Part shown: positions 31,934 through 42,164 of the stretch, piece after piece | Layout: every line of letters starts with the position of its first letter | Numbering within the stretch: the first letter of the stretch is position 1 | NCBI GenBank assembly: GCA_034440575.1 | Contig: JAOTOL010001639.1 | Location: forward strand, 2,356,001-2,420,000 | Length of the DNA: 64,000 nucleotides | Source: Imbricaverruca yamaguchii | Taxonomy: Eukaryota; Arthropoda; Thecostraca; Neoverrucidae | Direction: 5' to 3' | The notes under the pieces: model-generated | Seen by the model: the letters and a program-made list of their open reading frames with translations, nothing else | Databases searched by the model: none | What the model was told of the DNA's origin: nothing | Made by a program: the position numbers and the translations under genes

Positions 31934-32110
31934 TCAGAGTCTTACCGTAGCTGGGCATTTTGCCATCGTGTGTTCGACGTCCTCCGGCTCCCTGTCTTCG
32001 CATTCAGTGTAGGTAGTATCTTCCAGGCCAATCTGGTGCCAGTACGTCTTCACCAATGTGGAGTGAACCGTCCGCGGGCGCGCCAGGGTCACCCCTCGGC
32101 TCCGGTGAGG
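31934..32110 (-). pseudogene. Possible LINE C-terminal scrap (Cys/His tail)
   Basis: Minus-strand frame ends in TYTECEDREPEDVEHTMAKC. It resembles the C-x-H-x-C tail after the RT of some non-LTR elements (pattern C..PED..HTL..CP). Nothing else of an RT is visible. Confidence 0.35.
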
Positions 32111-33590
32111 CCGAGCTTGTCTCCGAGGCGGACCTTGCGTCGATCTGCCTGTCCAAACGTCGGAGGAAAACAACGCCAGAGGCGCTCCATTTCGCCACAC
32201 CCTCATTCCATGTGGCCGGTACAGGTGTGGCGTGCTACTCCGACTGCCTACTGAAGCAAATGTTTCGTTGTGTATCACCACTCTTGGTGTGAACTCGCAC
32301 ACCTTGCACGGAATGTCCTGGACAAGAGACCCTGCATCATGTCGACAGAGGCCACGATCTCGTCATTCTCGAAAGCTGCTGCGCGTCATCCTGGTGAACC
32401 TCCCTGGCCTCGTCTTTAAATAAGATGTTCGCGATGCTGTTCACATAAATGTCGCTATCCACTTACATATGCAGTGTGTGTGTCTTACACTCGGAGCACT
32501 CCTCGTCATTAAGCTGACACACGAAACGTGAGGTCATGGGAGACTGGAGATACGTTGTTTCCGAACGGGCAAGGCCACACTCCTCTGCGAAGCGCTGAAA
32601 CATGCCAGTTTCGTGATTCGTGAGCTCGGTTGAGAGGCACCGCTGGTCCGAGGCGTGCGTGTTAACTCTCGCACGGCGTAGATACCAACCCCCCTAAGGT
32701 TTTCCCGCGACAGCGGGGAAATGGCGCGCGGCAGCGCGCTGAAATTTGACACACCTTACCATTAGCTATTTTTACATGTTCTAAAAAAAAATATGGTCGG
32801 GTCATCGAAGGTTTATTTTCAGGGTTTGCTTATCTTGACTGAGCGCCAAAACGTACAATTTCAGAATTTTATAATTTTCATTTTTTGATGTCATTTTTTG
32901 CACTTTGTATTTTTATCTAAACTACCATCAACATTGCAGACAAACTATGGACTTTTGTATAATGCTAAGTTGACTTAGAACGTCATATTTTTGGTTCGTA
33001 CACTTATTTCAAAAACAAAAATTCAAAATTCCAAAATTTAAAAATATAAAATTTTGAAAATCGAAAATTTCGAACATTTTTATTTTGAGTTTTTTTAATA
33101 ACTATATTTTGTGAGATCTGTCATAAAAAATGTAATAGTTTTTATAACTAGGATATGATAAGTTTAGATTTCTTCAAAAATTGTAATTTTTTCGATTTCT
33201 TTTTGAAAGTACCGTTTGATTATCGTCATAAGGACACACAGAAATAACTTGTCATGTACCGAAAAAACATTGATTTTCCATTTCATGACCTCGGTATGAC
33301 CTCTTTCATTTTGTTATCAACATCGAATTGCACGTATATTTGGGACTTGTATAAATCAAGCACAGTTCATGGAATGGTTCACAGAAGCAGACACGGTCAT
33401 CACATGTCAAACGTATATTGAAAAACGACCACACAACCAGTGTTCTTATTTGCAATACGTATACATAATCACAAGCGAAAATACATGAACCCAATCCTTT
33501 CACATATCCACCTGGATACAATGGTTGCATCCTGATCCACCTTCATTGTCTCTAATCGAGGTTACATGGATTCTATAAGACGTAAAGTTG
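32111..33590. other. No recognisable gene; AT-rich block 32740-33240
   Basis: The block at about 32740-33240 is strongly A/T-rich low-complexity DNA without a simple repeat unit. No domains. Confidence 0.5.
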
Positions 33591-33767
33591 TCAGACAGAC
33601 AGACTTTTATTGAGGTCATCCACAATTGACTTGTGGCTATTACGACATCGCGTCAAATAGATAAAACAACACAGCACAAAAGGTAAAAAAGAGGGTCAAA
33701 ATCACAGAATACAAGTTAAGCTATAAAAAATATATATATAAAAATTAACAGCAAGTCGAGCAGTCTA

Positions 33768-35228
33768 TCAGTCCGGCACGGGCGGCAGGTCAAGTAGATA
33801 CTCCCGTAGGTGGCGACCAAAGATCGACACGGGAAGTCGCGTCAGCTCAGGTGGCAGTAAGTTGTACATGTGTGGCGCTCTAGAACTAAAGCGTCTCTTC
33901 CCCATCTCTGTGCGGGACCGGGGGACGTACAAGTTGTGGTCTTGACGGGTGGTCCGGTCACGAATCTCCGCCATGGTGGTGAGATCGTGAGCCAGTGACT
34001 CCGGCTCACCATGAAGGCGCACCTTATGTGTGAGGCGAAGGGTGTGATAACTCGCCAGGTTCTCCGCGCTGAGCCAGCCCAGCCTCCTCAGCAGATCTGA
34101 AACGTGGTCAAACTTTTTGCGGCCGAAAATTACCCTAGCCGAGTAGTTTATAATTTTTTGGATGCGAGATAGGTTCTTTTTACCTCCGTTACCATACACA
34201 GAAATACAGTAACGGATTTGAGAGAAGATCAGAGAATTGACCAGCGCGGAGATGACGGCAGGTGGAAGGTGCGACAGACCACCCAGAACTCCGAAACAAC
34301 ACCGAGTCAATTCTGAGACGTGCGAGTCCCAGCTGAGAGAGCGATCGAAAATAATACCGAGGTTTTTGCATTCCGAAATGGACGGTAGATGATGATCCCG
34401 AAATTTCACTGTGACATCCGGTAAGGCACGCAGATTTTGTGGGCTGTCCAACATCATCAGCTGTGTCTTAGCTACGTTAATTTTCAGTCCATTTGCTCGA
34501 AACCAGATATCGAGGGAGGCCAGAACTGTTTCCATATGAGTGACGACATTTTGAATTTGAGATTTCTTACCACTGACCAAAATTTGGGTGTCGTCAGCGT
34601 ATTGAACAACTACTGCACCTTCGGCGAACAGGCTGAGGTCGTTGGCGAAGACGCAGTAGAGGAGAGGTCCGAGAGATGATCCTTGAAAAACGCCGATGCT
34701 GTTGGGCAACGGGGCAGATCTGTGGACGACACCCAGACTGTCAGTAAGGCTGACACTCTGGGTGTGGTTCTGAAGATAAGCCGAAAACCAGGAAGTATCG
34801 ATGCTGTGGAGACTTAATTGTGACAGGAGTTTTGAGTGATCTATCACATCAAAGCACTTGCTCAAATCCAGCAGGCAGAGAAGGGACACCTCTCCTTGGT
34901 CACATGCGGATAGGATCTGGTCAGATATGGATGTCAGAGCGGTTTCCGTCGAGTGACGAGGACGGAAGCCGTGCTGAGTTTGGGAGAGGAGGTGGTTATC
35001 GGACAGGTAATTGTAGAGTTGCTGGTGGACGGCACGCTCTACAATTTTCGCAATGACTTGGACGATGGAGATAGGACGGAAATTGGAAGGGTTACAGGGA
35101 TCACCGGACTTGAAGATGGGATGGACGAGGGAGTGCTTCCAAGAATCAGGAACATCGGATTGGGTAATGCTGGAATTGACCAAATGCAGGAGCACCTCAC
35201 CTAACGAGTCGAAGCACACCCTGAACAT
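33768..35228 (-). CDS. LINE reverse transcriptase
   Basis: 486 open residues. FRPISIVQVIAKIVERAV, TQHGFRPRHSTETAL, LCLLDLSKCFDVIDHSKLL, IGVFQGSSLGPLLYCVFAND and VVQYADDTQILVSG are RT motifs 1-5. Then come KCFDVIDH-linked thumb residues and the block RIQKIINYSARVIFGRKKFD. The usual GVPQGS reads GVFQGS here and in the second member of the subfamily. The N-terminal part of the fingers lies in a different frame (frameshift at about 35240). Confidence 0.88.
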   Translation of the reverse strand: MFRVCFDSLGEVLLHLVNSSITQSDVPDSWKHSLVHPIFKSGDPCNPSNFRPISIVQVIAKIVERAVHQQLYNYLSDNHLLSQTQHGFRPRHSTETALTSISDQILSACDQGEVSLLCLLDLSKCFDVIDHSKLLSQLSLHSIDTSWFSAYLQNHTQSVSLTDSLGVVHRSAPLPNSIGVFQGSSLGPLLYCVFANDLSLFAEGAVVVQYADDTQILVSGKKSQIQNVVTHMETVLASLDIWFRANGLKINVAKTQLMMLDSPQNLRALPDVTVKFRDHHLPSISECKNLGIIFDRSLSWDSHVSELTRCCFGVLGGLSHLPPAVISALVNSLIFSQIRYCISVYGNGGKKNLSRIQKIINYSARVIFGRKKFDHVSDLLRRLGWLSAENLASYHTLRLTHKVRLHGEPESLAHDLTTMAEIRDRTTRQDHNLYVPRSRTEMGKRRFSSRAPHMYNLLPPELTRLPVSIFGRHLREYLLDLPPVPD

Positions 35229-36540
35229 GTGGACCCGCTCATCCCGAAGACGATGGCTCGGAGCTGAGATAGCGACAACGACTCCAGGGTGAACGCACAG
35301 GCACCGACACGCGGCAAACGGCAGGAGATACTCGGCGTCGTTCCCATACTCCTAACCTCGTCAGCCACGCACGGGCCCACGCGGACAAAAAATCGGTTAA
35401 GGTCATCAACTGTCGCATCGGGTAGCTTACGAATGGCCTGCTTGCCGCCGACAAATGACCTGATATGGCGCCACATTGTCCTCTGCCCATCCTCACGGAT
35501 TCGCCGCTCAACGTCGTTCCGGCTATCACATCTAATCGCCGATCGTACAGCTCGGTTGGCGTCCCTGTACTCCGTGGACTGGTGCCCATAAACGGTCAGC
35601 GCACCACGGCGGCGACACATTAAAGCTTTTGTTCCATCTGATACGACCGGGGCGCTAGGGTTCCTGATTCTAACAGTCCTGATGGGAGCATGAATGTCAA
35701 TGATGGGCAAAAAGATGTTCAGAAAACAGTCCCACTTGAGCGTGACGGAGGGAGAATTAAAAACAGAACTCCAGTCAGCCAAACAAAGATCGTAAAGCAA
35801 AGCATTCGGATCAGTACGGCGAAAGCAACGCGTGCGAACGGTGGCGCCACTCGGTCTGGATCTGGGCACATCGACTGAAAAACGAACGAATCTATGCGGA
35901 CTAAAATGACAAAATTGTGTACGGCAGTGCTGCACAGTGTCACGACAGTTGGTGATAACTACGTCAAGGAGAGAGCCAGTTGAATAGGTGGGCGAGGTCA
36001 CACACTGAAATAACGAGTAATCAAAAATAAAATTAGACAGCACACGCCTACCTTGGTCCGAGTCTGGTTTCCGCAAGTCACAATTTAAATCTCCGCAAAT
36101 AAAAAGTTTGGACTTCGGATAGTCAACAATCACACGCTGGAATTGTGCTTCTAGGTCTACAAAGTCCGCTTTCAAGTCGGTCAGATTCCGTCTCGGTGGA
36201 CGATATGCGGTGCAGATGATGAATTGGCGCTTGCTGTCTGGTTTAACCAACATCCACAACGTCTCCAGCTTGCTGTTGGGATGGTTGACAGCCGTTGTGA
36301 TTTTCAGAGGAGAAGCGTTGGTACCTTCCCTGGCGGCCAGTGCCACTCCTCCGTACCCTCGCCCGTCGGGGCGATCGGCCCGGTACAGCTGGTACCCAGG
36401 CAGCAGCAGCAATCTGTTGGGCGTCGCAGGCTTCAGCCAGGTTTCGGCCAGGCATATGATGTCATACTTGTAGCGATGTAGTACTTAAGACATTTCCAGT
36501 AATTTTGGCTTAATGCTTTGGATGTTCAGCAAGCAACTGT
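35201..36540 (-). CDS. LINE endonuclease and linker
   Basis: Begins NIQSIKPKLLEMS, followed by a TAA at about 36487, then YDIICLAETWL, YRPPRRNLTDL, KLFICGDLNCDLRKPD, GSLLDVVITN and a linker reaching GKQAIRKLPDATVDDLNRFF. The frame is open from 36412 to 35201. The catalytic endonuclease blocks look intact. Confidence 0.85.
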
Positions 36541-37282
36541 TGAGTCTTGAACTTCAACTGGGAGCTGGCCATAGATTCCTCTGTCGGCGTTGGGCGCCTT
36601 TGCTCCCTCGCTTCCTCGCGCCAGGCGCGCGCCTGCCGCGCCTGCGCCGGCGGGGGTGGCGGCCGGAGTTCGCCGATAGGCCGCCTGACATCGCTGACCC
36701 AATGCCGGCGGGCACGCGGTCACCCAGCGATGTGCCGCCGCTTCCAAGATCACCGGCGGGAATCGAGTGCCGGACACCAGGCAGGGGCAGGCGAACAGCA
36801 GGGGCCGCGACCAGCACGATGACACGGACCACAGCCAGCAGCACAACAAGCCGCAGTATGTCTCGATGTCTGGGAAAACACATCAGTCCCGTGCTGGTAC
36901 CAAAGACGATGATGCGTCGTCTTCCGGCAGCTGGTAGATAGCCTCTCGAAGCGGAGCCGGGCCGAACGCCACTCGAACTCGCTCACGTTCGCACGTCACA
37001 CCCCAAACACACAAGGACTGACACTAGAGGCACAGGTCGGGCGAGGAGCGCCGGCGCCGCGACCCGACCCCGGGAGCGGCGCGCGAGCGACTGTCAGCGA
37101 CAATATGTTCCCATCAAGGTGCATTGGAACTGAATACAAATACGACAGTGACACAAATGAAGATATGTGAAGTGTGTGGGTGAGTTTGGTTGCTTGGATG
37201 GTTTCGTGTACTGCACATTGTCGCACACATGCGACAGTATGCTGCTGAGTTCTTCCCAACTACTTTTGGCAGCCGTCACATG

Positions 37283-37390
37283 TAGGGATGCGGAGCCGGA
37301 GCCGGAGCCGCCGGGACATTTTACTCGGAGCCGGAGTCGGAGCCGGAGCCGTCAAAAGCATGGCGGCTCCGACTCCGAAAGAGATGTAAA
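37283..37390. mobile_element. Partial copy of the hAT-type MITE
   Basis: TAGGGATGCGGAGCCGGAGC opens it like the left TIR of the 17838 element, then GGAGCC units with GGGACATTTTA. The right TIR is missing. Confidence 0.65.
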
Positions 37391-37557
37391 TTAATCCAAA
37401 TTAGCAAACGTGAAATGAACACATTATACCTGGTATAAAGATAGATACAGGGTTTATATGGCAAAGTTGCTTACAGTTGTCTGAAGTTTGCGCCCCTGAG
37501 TGGTCGCGGCTAACTTTTTTACATCCCCCGTAGCTCTTACTTGGATCGATCACGTTT

Positions 37558-37645
37558 GGGATGTACGGAGCCGGAGCCGGAGACGGAGCCGCCGGAGCCG
37601 GTACATTTTGCCCAGAGCCGGAGCCGGAGCCGTCAGAATATGTCA
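37558..37645. mobile_element. Second partial copy of the hAT-type MITE
   Basis: GGGATGTACGGAGCC, then GGAGCC units and ACATTTTGCCC as in the full MITE. It ends shortly before the LTR retrotransposon. Confidence 0.6.
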
Positions 37646-37659
37646 ATTTCCTCAGTCGA

Positions 37660-37950
37660 TGTAGTTGCCGATTAGAAAGTAAGTGCCGAGCACGGGGAAG
37701 GACGTGTATTGGCAGTGTCCGGCGACCCAGCCACGAGCACCGGCCACGCGTCCCCTCGACCAACTGCCGGCAGTCACCCCCGCGCGCCGCCGACCTAGCC
37801 GCCCCAACCACAGACCGCGCTGCAGAAACCGCTGACGGCCGTGACCACGTGACAGTGACCACGTGACCACGTGACGCGCCGAGTGCCACGTGACACCGGC
37901 GCCGGCGGCCCTGCGTGGCGCAGGGCCAGCTCCAGCACCAGCTCACTACA
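37660..37950 (-). repeat. 3' LTR (291 bp)
   Basis: Bounded by TGTAGT and ACTACA. It differs from the other LTR by an 8-bp and a 9-bp tandem-unit indel (CCACGTGA, CACCGGCGC) and two substitutions. Confidence 0.95.
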
Positions 37951-37961
37951 CCACCTGATTA

Positions 37962-39983
37962 TCAATAATCATCATCGTCGTCCGGTATACACGATTCACT
38001 TGGTACACCGCAGCCATACAATTCGACTGGCGCCCGCCTCACACGCATACTTCGCCGGGGCGCGGCTCGCCCATCCCGCGCGTCCTCAGTGACCACACAT
38101 TCAGCGCTCGGGTGGTCATACACCGCATCGTCCTCAAAATCCTCCGCCCTGCCCGCGCCTTCTGCGAGGTCTGCACTCACTTCTGCCGCCGCCCACGCAT
38201 CCGGCGGTGCCGGTGGCGGCCGCTCCGCCTCCGGTTCTACCGCCCCACCCGCACTGGGCGACACCTTACGCGGCTGCTCCATCACCTCCTCCGGTGGGTC
38301 AAAGTCCCCAGACTCGCTCGCGCTCCCGTCTGGTCCGGCGTCCTCACTCCCGAATCGCCGCCGGACACACCGCACGTGCCACGGGGTACCGTCGACCTCC
38401 ACCAGCGGTGTCGGGAGCAGCCGCGTCACCACACCTCGCCGCGACACATCCGTGCACCGCGTCGGCTGACCCCGGCGTCGTATCCACACGGTGTCACCGA
38501 CTTGGAGCATCGCGCGCGCACGCTCAGAGCCGTCGTGCGCCACGGGCATCGTCCGGCTGGGCCCCTGCACATCGACGGCCACCGGCAAGTCCCGGCCAGC
38601 GCGCTTGAAGAGCCCGGCCGCCGGAGCGCTGGAGGGTCGTATACCGTCGCGAGGCGTAACATTGTAACGGTGTACCGCTTCACCGATGGTGCAATCCTGG
38701 CGGGCCGCCATCACCTTAATTGTCCGATGATGGCGCTCGACAATGCCGTTACCTCCCGCCTCGTGCACGGCCCGAAAGCGCAGCCGGACCCCCCAGCGCG
38801 CCGCGAACGCAGCCATCCGACGACCCCGGAATTCTGTCGCGTTGTCCAACAGCAACTCAGCCGGCGCGCCCCGTTCCAGGAAGATGGTTTCCAGCTGGCC
38901 CGTGACCTCGGCTGCGTCGGAACGGCGCAGCAGCCGCCACATCCCGTACCGGGAAGGGCCACAGTCGATCACCGTCAGGTACGACCGGCCCCGGTAGTGG
39001 GTAACGTCGATGGCTAGGCGTTCCCACGTCAGCGGCACGCTCAGTGACCCGCGCTGCCAGCGCGCAGGTGCCGGGTCGATGGACTGGCACACATCGCACT
39101 GCTGGATCACCGCTCGCACCGCTGACCGGGTGGCACGCGCGTCCTCGCTCCGACGCACATACCAGAGCGTCCGGCGGACCCCCTGGTGCCCGGTGTTCTC
39201 GTGCACCTCACGTATCCGGGCGGGGTCGGCGTCTGGTCGCGGGGCCACGGCTGCCGCGACGGCGCCTGGTGGCGCGTCAGTTGATGAGTCCGGCAGTCGA
39301 AGCCACTCTTTTGACACACGGGTGAGTGCGTCCGCCGGGTTGTCCGCGGATTTTACCAGGCGGACCGTCATCTTCAGGCGAAACTCCTCCACTAGCTGTC
39401 GAATGACGTCGATCCTCCGGCGGATAAGCATCTCCCCGTGCGCCTTAGTCCGCAGGCGAGAGCGGCCGCTCAGGGCGTCATCGATCCACTTGTGAACCGT
39501 GGCCGAGTCGGTACGAAGGTCGATGGTGGTAATCCCCCACGCAACCGCCATGTTGACACCGCTGAGCGCCGCGTCCAGCTCGGCCATGTTGATGTGCATG
39601 GCCGCCTTCGACTCCGGCCGTAGCCAGCTCGTGTCCTCCACGGCGCCACTGACCGGATCCTCCAGGATGACCCCGGCAGCAAGGGAACTGGCGTCCGTCC
39701 ACACCACCAACTTGTCCCCCTTCAGCTGCCAGGGGCCTCGTGCCGGGTCGGCCCCCTTACCCGCACCGCGACACAGTCGACCTGCTCGCGCAGCCCGGCG
39801 TCCATTGTCGGGTCGTCCCAGCCTGTCGTCAGGGCGTTGACGCGCCGCTTTAACCACGCGGCCGCCGGACGCAGCCACCCCACCACCGGCAGGTGGGACA
39901 CCAGGTGGCCGCACCACGCGAACAACGCTCGACGTGTCAGCACCTCCAGGGGCGCGGCCACCGGGTTGTCGCGGCGCCAGCAC
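37962..39983 (-). CDS. Retrotransposon RNase H and integrase
   Basis: 673 residues. RNase H: DKLVVWTDASSLAAGVI (first Asp), NMAELDAALSGVNMA (Glu), DLRTDSATVHKWID (Asp). Integrase: HENTGHQGVRR and CDVCQSID (HHCC zinc finger); the core LAIDVTHYRG, ELLLDNATEFRG and GNGIVERHHRTIK give D, D, E. A C-terminal SH3-like part holds QVGDTVWIRR and VVTRLLPTPLVEVDGTPWHV, followed by an acidic/proline tail. All catalytic residues appear present. The first ~80 residues up to GPWQLKGD overlap the RT frame and are probably not translated. Confidence 0.9.
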   Translation of the reverse strand: MLAPRQPGGRAPGGADTSSVVRVVRPPGVPPAGGGVAASGGRVVKAARQRPDDRLGRPDNGRRAARAGRLCRGAGKGADPARGPWQLKGDKLVVWTDASSLAAGVILEDPVSGAVEDTSWLRPESKAAMHINMAELDAALSGVNMAVAWGITTIDLRTDSATVHKWIDDALSGRSRLRTKAHGEMLIRRRIDVIRQLVEEFRLKMTVRLVKSADNPADALTRVSKEWLRLPDSSTDAPPGAVAAAVAPRPDADPARIREVHENTGHQGVRRTLWYVRRSEDARATRSAVRAVIQQCDVCQSIDPAPARWQRGSLSVPLTWERLAIDVTHYRGRSYLTVIDCGPSRYGMWRLLRRSDAAEVTGQLETIFLERGAPAELLLDNATEFRGRRMAAFAARWGVRLRFRAVHEAGGNGIVERHHRTIKVMAARQDCTIGEAVHRYNVTPRDGIRPSSAPAAGLFKRAGRDLPVAVDVQGPSRTMPVAHDGSERARAMLQVGDTVWIRRRGQPTRCTDVSRRGVVTRLLPTPLVEVDGTPWHVRCVRRRFGSEDAGPDGSASESGDFDPPEEVMEQPRKVSPSAGGAVEPEAERPPPAPPDAWAAAEVSADLAEGAGRAEDFEDDAVYDHPSAECVVTEDARDGRAAPRRSMRVRRAPVELYGCGVPSESCIPDDDDDY

Positions 39984-40966
39984 AGTTCTCCGTCTTCCGC
40001 GCGCACCCGCAGCCCGAGCAGTCGCGCTCCCTCGGCCGCCCGCTCCGGCGGCTTACAGACCAGACCGTACCGGGCGAAGTGCTCCACGACGTGGTCTGCG
40101 CTGACAATGTCCTCGTCTACCAGTAGATCGTCCACGTAGGGCAGCACCCCCCGGTTCACCGCGGCATCCTGGAGCAGGACGGCCCGCACCACGGCCTTCA
40201 TGACGAGCGGCGCGACGTTCAGCCCAAAGCCGACGCGAGTCAGGCAATACCTCTGGCCTCGCACCTCCACCGTCTGATACGGCCACAGCCGCCGGTCCAA
40301 CCGGAGCTGAAGGTACGCCTTCCGCAGGTCCACCACCGCGACGTGAGCGCCGTGCCGTCGCCAGCGGCGAAGCTGGGCAGCACAAACGTCCGCGTCCGCG
40401 GTGTGTGCGGTAATGTGGCCATTCAACTCACGGTAGTCCAAGACAGTGCGCACCCTGTCCCGATTCGGCTGCCGGACCGCCATCAGAGGGATCAGGCCAC
40501 GGGCCGGGCCATCCATCCGCTCGTCATACGGCTGCAGCCACCCCTCCCGGATCCACAGCTCCAATTCAGCGTCGTACGCCGGCCGAACCGCCGGCGGTAC
40601 CGCATACTCCGCGACTCGGTTCCGCAGGCTCTCGGGACCGTTCCCGTCTGCCCACACCCATGCCACGGTCCATTCGCCCGTCCGCGCGGCGAATCGCGCC
40701 GTGAAGTCCGCTGCATCCACGGCCAAGTCCCGACAGTCGACCTCAACTCGACCCGCACGTCTGTCGGTGTCCGCAGGCTGATGCCACCCAGGGCCGTGAT
40801 GCCCGACATCCCCAGAACCACGTCCACACCCAGCGGGCGGTCTGGCACAACCAGCGCCGCGAGCATCACTCGCCTGCCCTGGTATTCCACCTTGACCGTG
40901 ACCGACCCACTGCACCGTAACGTTCCCCCGTTCACGGTTCTCATTTCCACCGTCCGTGGCGTCCAC
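39722..40966 (-). CDS. Retrotransposon reverse transcriptase
   Basis: AELELWIREGWLQPYD and ARGLIPLMAVRQPN, then TVLDYRELNGHI, VAVVDLRKAYLQLRLD, CLTRVGFGLNVAPLVMKAVV and VLPYVDDLLVDEDIV. YVDD and the DLRKAY Asp are intact. The frame is lost near 39760, where the RNase H frame takes over, and upstream near 40750, where the protease frame ends. Neither break looks like a known recoding site, so mutation is likelier. Confidence 0.9.
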   Translation of the reverse strand: MDATDGGNENRERGNVTVQWVGHGQGGIPGQASDARGAGCARPPAGCGRGSGDVGHHGPGWHQPADTDRRAGRVEVDCRDLAVDAADFTARFAARTGEWTVAWVWADGNGPESLRNRVAEYAVPPAVRPAYDAELELWIREGWLQPYDERMDGPARGLIPLMAVRQPNRDRVRTVLDYRELNGHITAHTADADVCAAQLRRWRRHGAHVAVVDLRKAYLQLRLDRRLWPYQTVEVRGQRYCLTRVGFGLNVAPLVMKAVVRAVLLQDAAVNRGVLPYVDDLLVDEDIVSADHVVEHFARYGLVCKPPERAAEGARLLGLRVRAEDGELCWRRDNPVAAPLEVLTRRALFAWCGHLVSHLPVVGWLRPAAAWLKRRVNALTTGWDDPTMDAGLREQVDCVAVRVRGPTRHEAPGS

Positions 40967-41157
40967 CGCCGACAGCAGCCTCGGTACACGAGCGTGTCAG
41001 TGCATCCGGAGTCCACCAACACGCGTCGCTCGCTGCCGTCCACTTGCATCCGGGCGACCGGAAGGGCGCGATCTACTGATCCGGAGACGGCGCTCGCGCT
41101 GACGCGTCCCCCGATGCGTTTGGGCAGGCCGCGGCGAGATGACCCTCCCTCCCGCAT
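40492..41157 (-). CDS. Retrotransposon protease
   Basis: The retropepsin-like RRVLVDSGCTDTLVYRGC carries the catalytic DSG. VMLAALVVPDRPLGVDVVLG (with LGVDVVLGM) corresponds to the flap/ILG region. The frame overlaps the end of gag by about 85 bp in a shifted frame, a usual place for gag-pol frameshifting. The part after about 40760 is the RT region read in the wrong frame. Confidence 0.8.
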   Translation of the reverse strand: MREGGSSRRGLPKRIGGRVSASAVSGSVDRALPVARMQVDGSERRVLVDSGCTDTLVYRGCCRRWTPRTVEMRTVNGGTLRCSGSVTVKVEYQGRRVMLAALVVPDRPLGVDVVLGMSGITALGGISLRTPTDVRVELRSTVGTWPWMQRTSRRDSPRGRANGPWHGCGQTGTVPRACGTESRSMRYRRRFGRRTTLNWSCGSGRGGCSRMTSGWMARPVA

Positions 41158-41843
41158 GTCCAGCAGCGTCGCGGTAGTCGTGGCCGCCGCGCTTCCTGAC
41201 GAGACGGCGGGGGCGCGGGCCGCGACGCTCCTGCCGCAGCCAGCACCTCGTGATGGTCATCGCTCAGGATGTCCCGGGCCAAGCGGACGAGACTCGGCAG
41301 CGCCATCCGCTGTGCTCGCGTACCTGCCTTTAGCTGGCTCCGTACCAGTGCTGGCAGCCCCGATATGAATTTGGCGTCCAGGATGGACTCGGGGAGCTTC
41401 TCGTCCGAGACCAGCGCTATGAGGCGGCGCAGGTCCGCCAAGTAGGCGTCCACGGACTCCCCTGGTCGCAGTTCTCGGTCCTGGAAGGCGGCGTACGCGG
41501 CGTGCCGGTTTAACGCGAACGCGTCGTATAACGCGTCGCGGACAGCCGCCATGGAGTCCTGCGCCTTGTCGGGTAGCTGCTCCCAGACAGTGAAGGCTGC
41601 GCCAGTCAGCCGTTCCGGGATGACGTCCACGAAGTTGACGCCGCGTCGTCGGCACAGTTTCTCTGCCCGCGTAAACCACTCGGCCACATTCACTGTCCCG
41701 CTGAACTCGGGTATGTGGCGCGTGTCGAAATTACGCGGGCCTGCCACACCCAGGGTCCCCGACACCTCTGCGAAGTTCACCGATCCACTCGCGCCCGACG
41801 TCGCCTCCCGCGGCTCTCCCTCTTCATCCCCGTGCCCCGGCAT
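41073..41843 (-). CDS. Retrotransposon Gag with CCHC zinc knuckle
   Basis: Starts MPGHGDEEGE (ATG at 41843) just inside the 5' LTR. A capsid-like helical part holds RHIPEFSGTVNVAEWFTRAE, WEQLPDKAQDSM and ELRPGESVDAYLADLRRL. The end has CWTCGREGHLAAAC, an exact C-x2-C-x4-H-x4-C zinc knuckle. The frame is also open upstream into the LTR, but the ATG at 41843 is the likely start. It packages the element RNA. Confidence 0.88.
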   Translation of the reverse strand: MPGHGDEEGEPREATSGASGSVNFAEVSGTLGVAGPRNFDTRHIPEFSGTVNVAEWFTRAEKLCRRRGVNFVDVIPERLTGAAFTVWEQLPDKAQDSMAAVRDALYDAFALNRHAAYAAFQDRELRPGESVDAYLADLRRLIALVSDEKLPESILDAKFISGLPALVRSQLKAGTRAQRMALPSLVRLARDILSDDHHEVLAAAGASRPAPPPSRQEARRPRLPRRCWTCGREGHLAAACPNASGDASARAPSPDQ

Positions 41844-41872
41844 CGTATTCGCAATGTATGGCCGAAATAGCT

Positions 41873-42164
41873 TGTAGTTGCCGATTAGAAAGTAAGTGCC
41901 GAGCACGGGGAAGGACGTGTATTGGCAGTGTCCGGCGACCCAGCCACGAGCACCGGCCACGCGTCCCCTCGACCAACTGCCGGCAGTCACCCCCGCGCGC
42001 CGCCGACCTAGCCGCCCCAACCACAGACCGCGCTGCAGAAACCGCTGACGGCCGTGACCACGTGACAGTGACCACGTGACGCGCCGAGTGCCACATGACA
42101 CCGGCGCCACCGGCGCCGGCGGCCCTGCGTGGCGCAGGGCCAGCTCCACCACCAGCTCACTACA
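41873..42164 (-). repeat. 5' LTR (292 bp)
   Basis: Bounded by TGTAGT and ACTACA, next to the target duplication GTCGA at 42165. It contains CACGTG-rich short repeats. Confidence 0.95.

Larger units (their letters stand above)
33591..36560 (-). mobile_element. CR1-like LINE (subfamily with GVFQGS motif)
   Basis: The 3' end has AATAAA (33611-33606) followed by a GTCTGTCTGTCTG tail. ORF2 spans about 36540-33768, with one frameshift near 35240 and one in-frame stop just before the EN block LHRYKYDIICLAETWL. The G/C-rich sequence at 36560-37085 may be its 5' UTR, but I cannot fix the 5' end. Related to the LINE at 42.9-45.7 kb. Confidence 0.85.
37660..42164 (-). mobile_element. Complete LTR retrotransposon, Ty3/gypsy-like, 4.5 kb
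   Basis: LTRs 37660-37950 and 41873-42164 are nearly identical. The element is flanked by the 5-bp target duplication GTCGA (37655-37659 and 42165-42169). Gene order on the minus strand is gag, protease, RT, RNase H, integrase, the Ty3/gypsy order. No TGG-type primer-binding site follows the 5' LTR (AGCTATTTCGG instead). The purine tract before the 3' LTR is weak (CAGGTGG). Near-identical LTRs mean a recent insertion. The pol region has two frame changes beyond the gag-pol one. Confidence 0.93.

Noticed and set aside
39010..41368. Long + strand open frames opposite the LTR retrotransposon
   Set aside because: High GC keeps antisense frames open; all recognisable motifs are on the minus strand.
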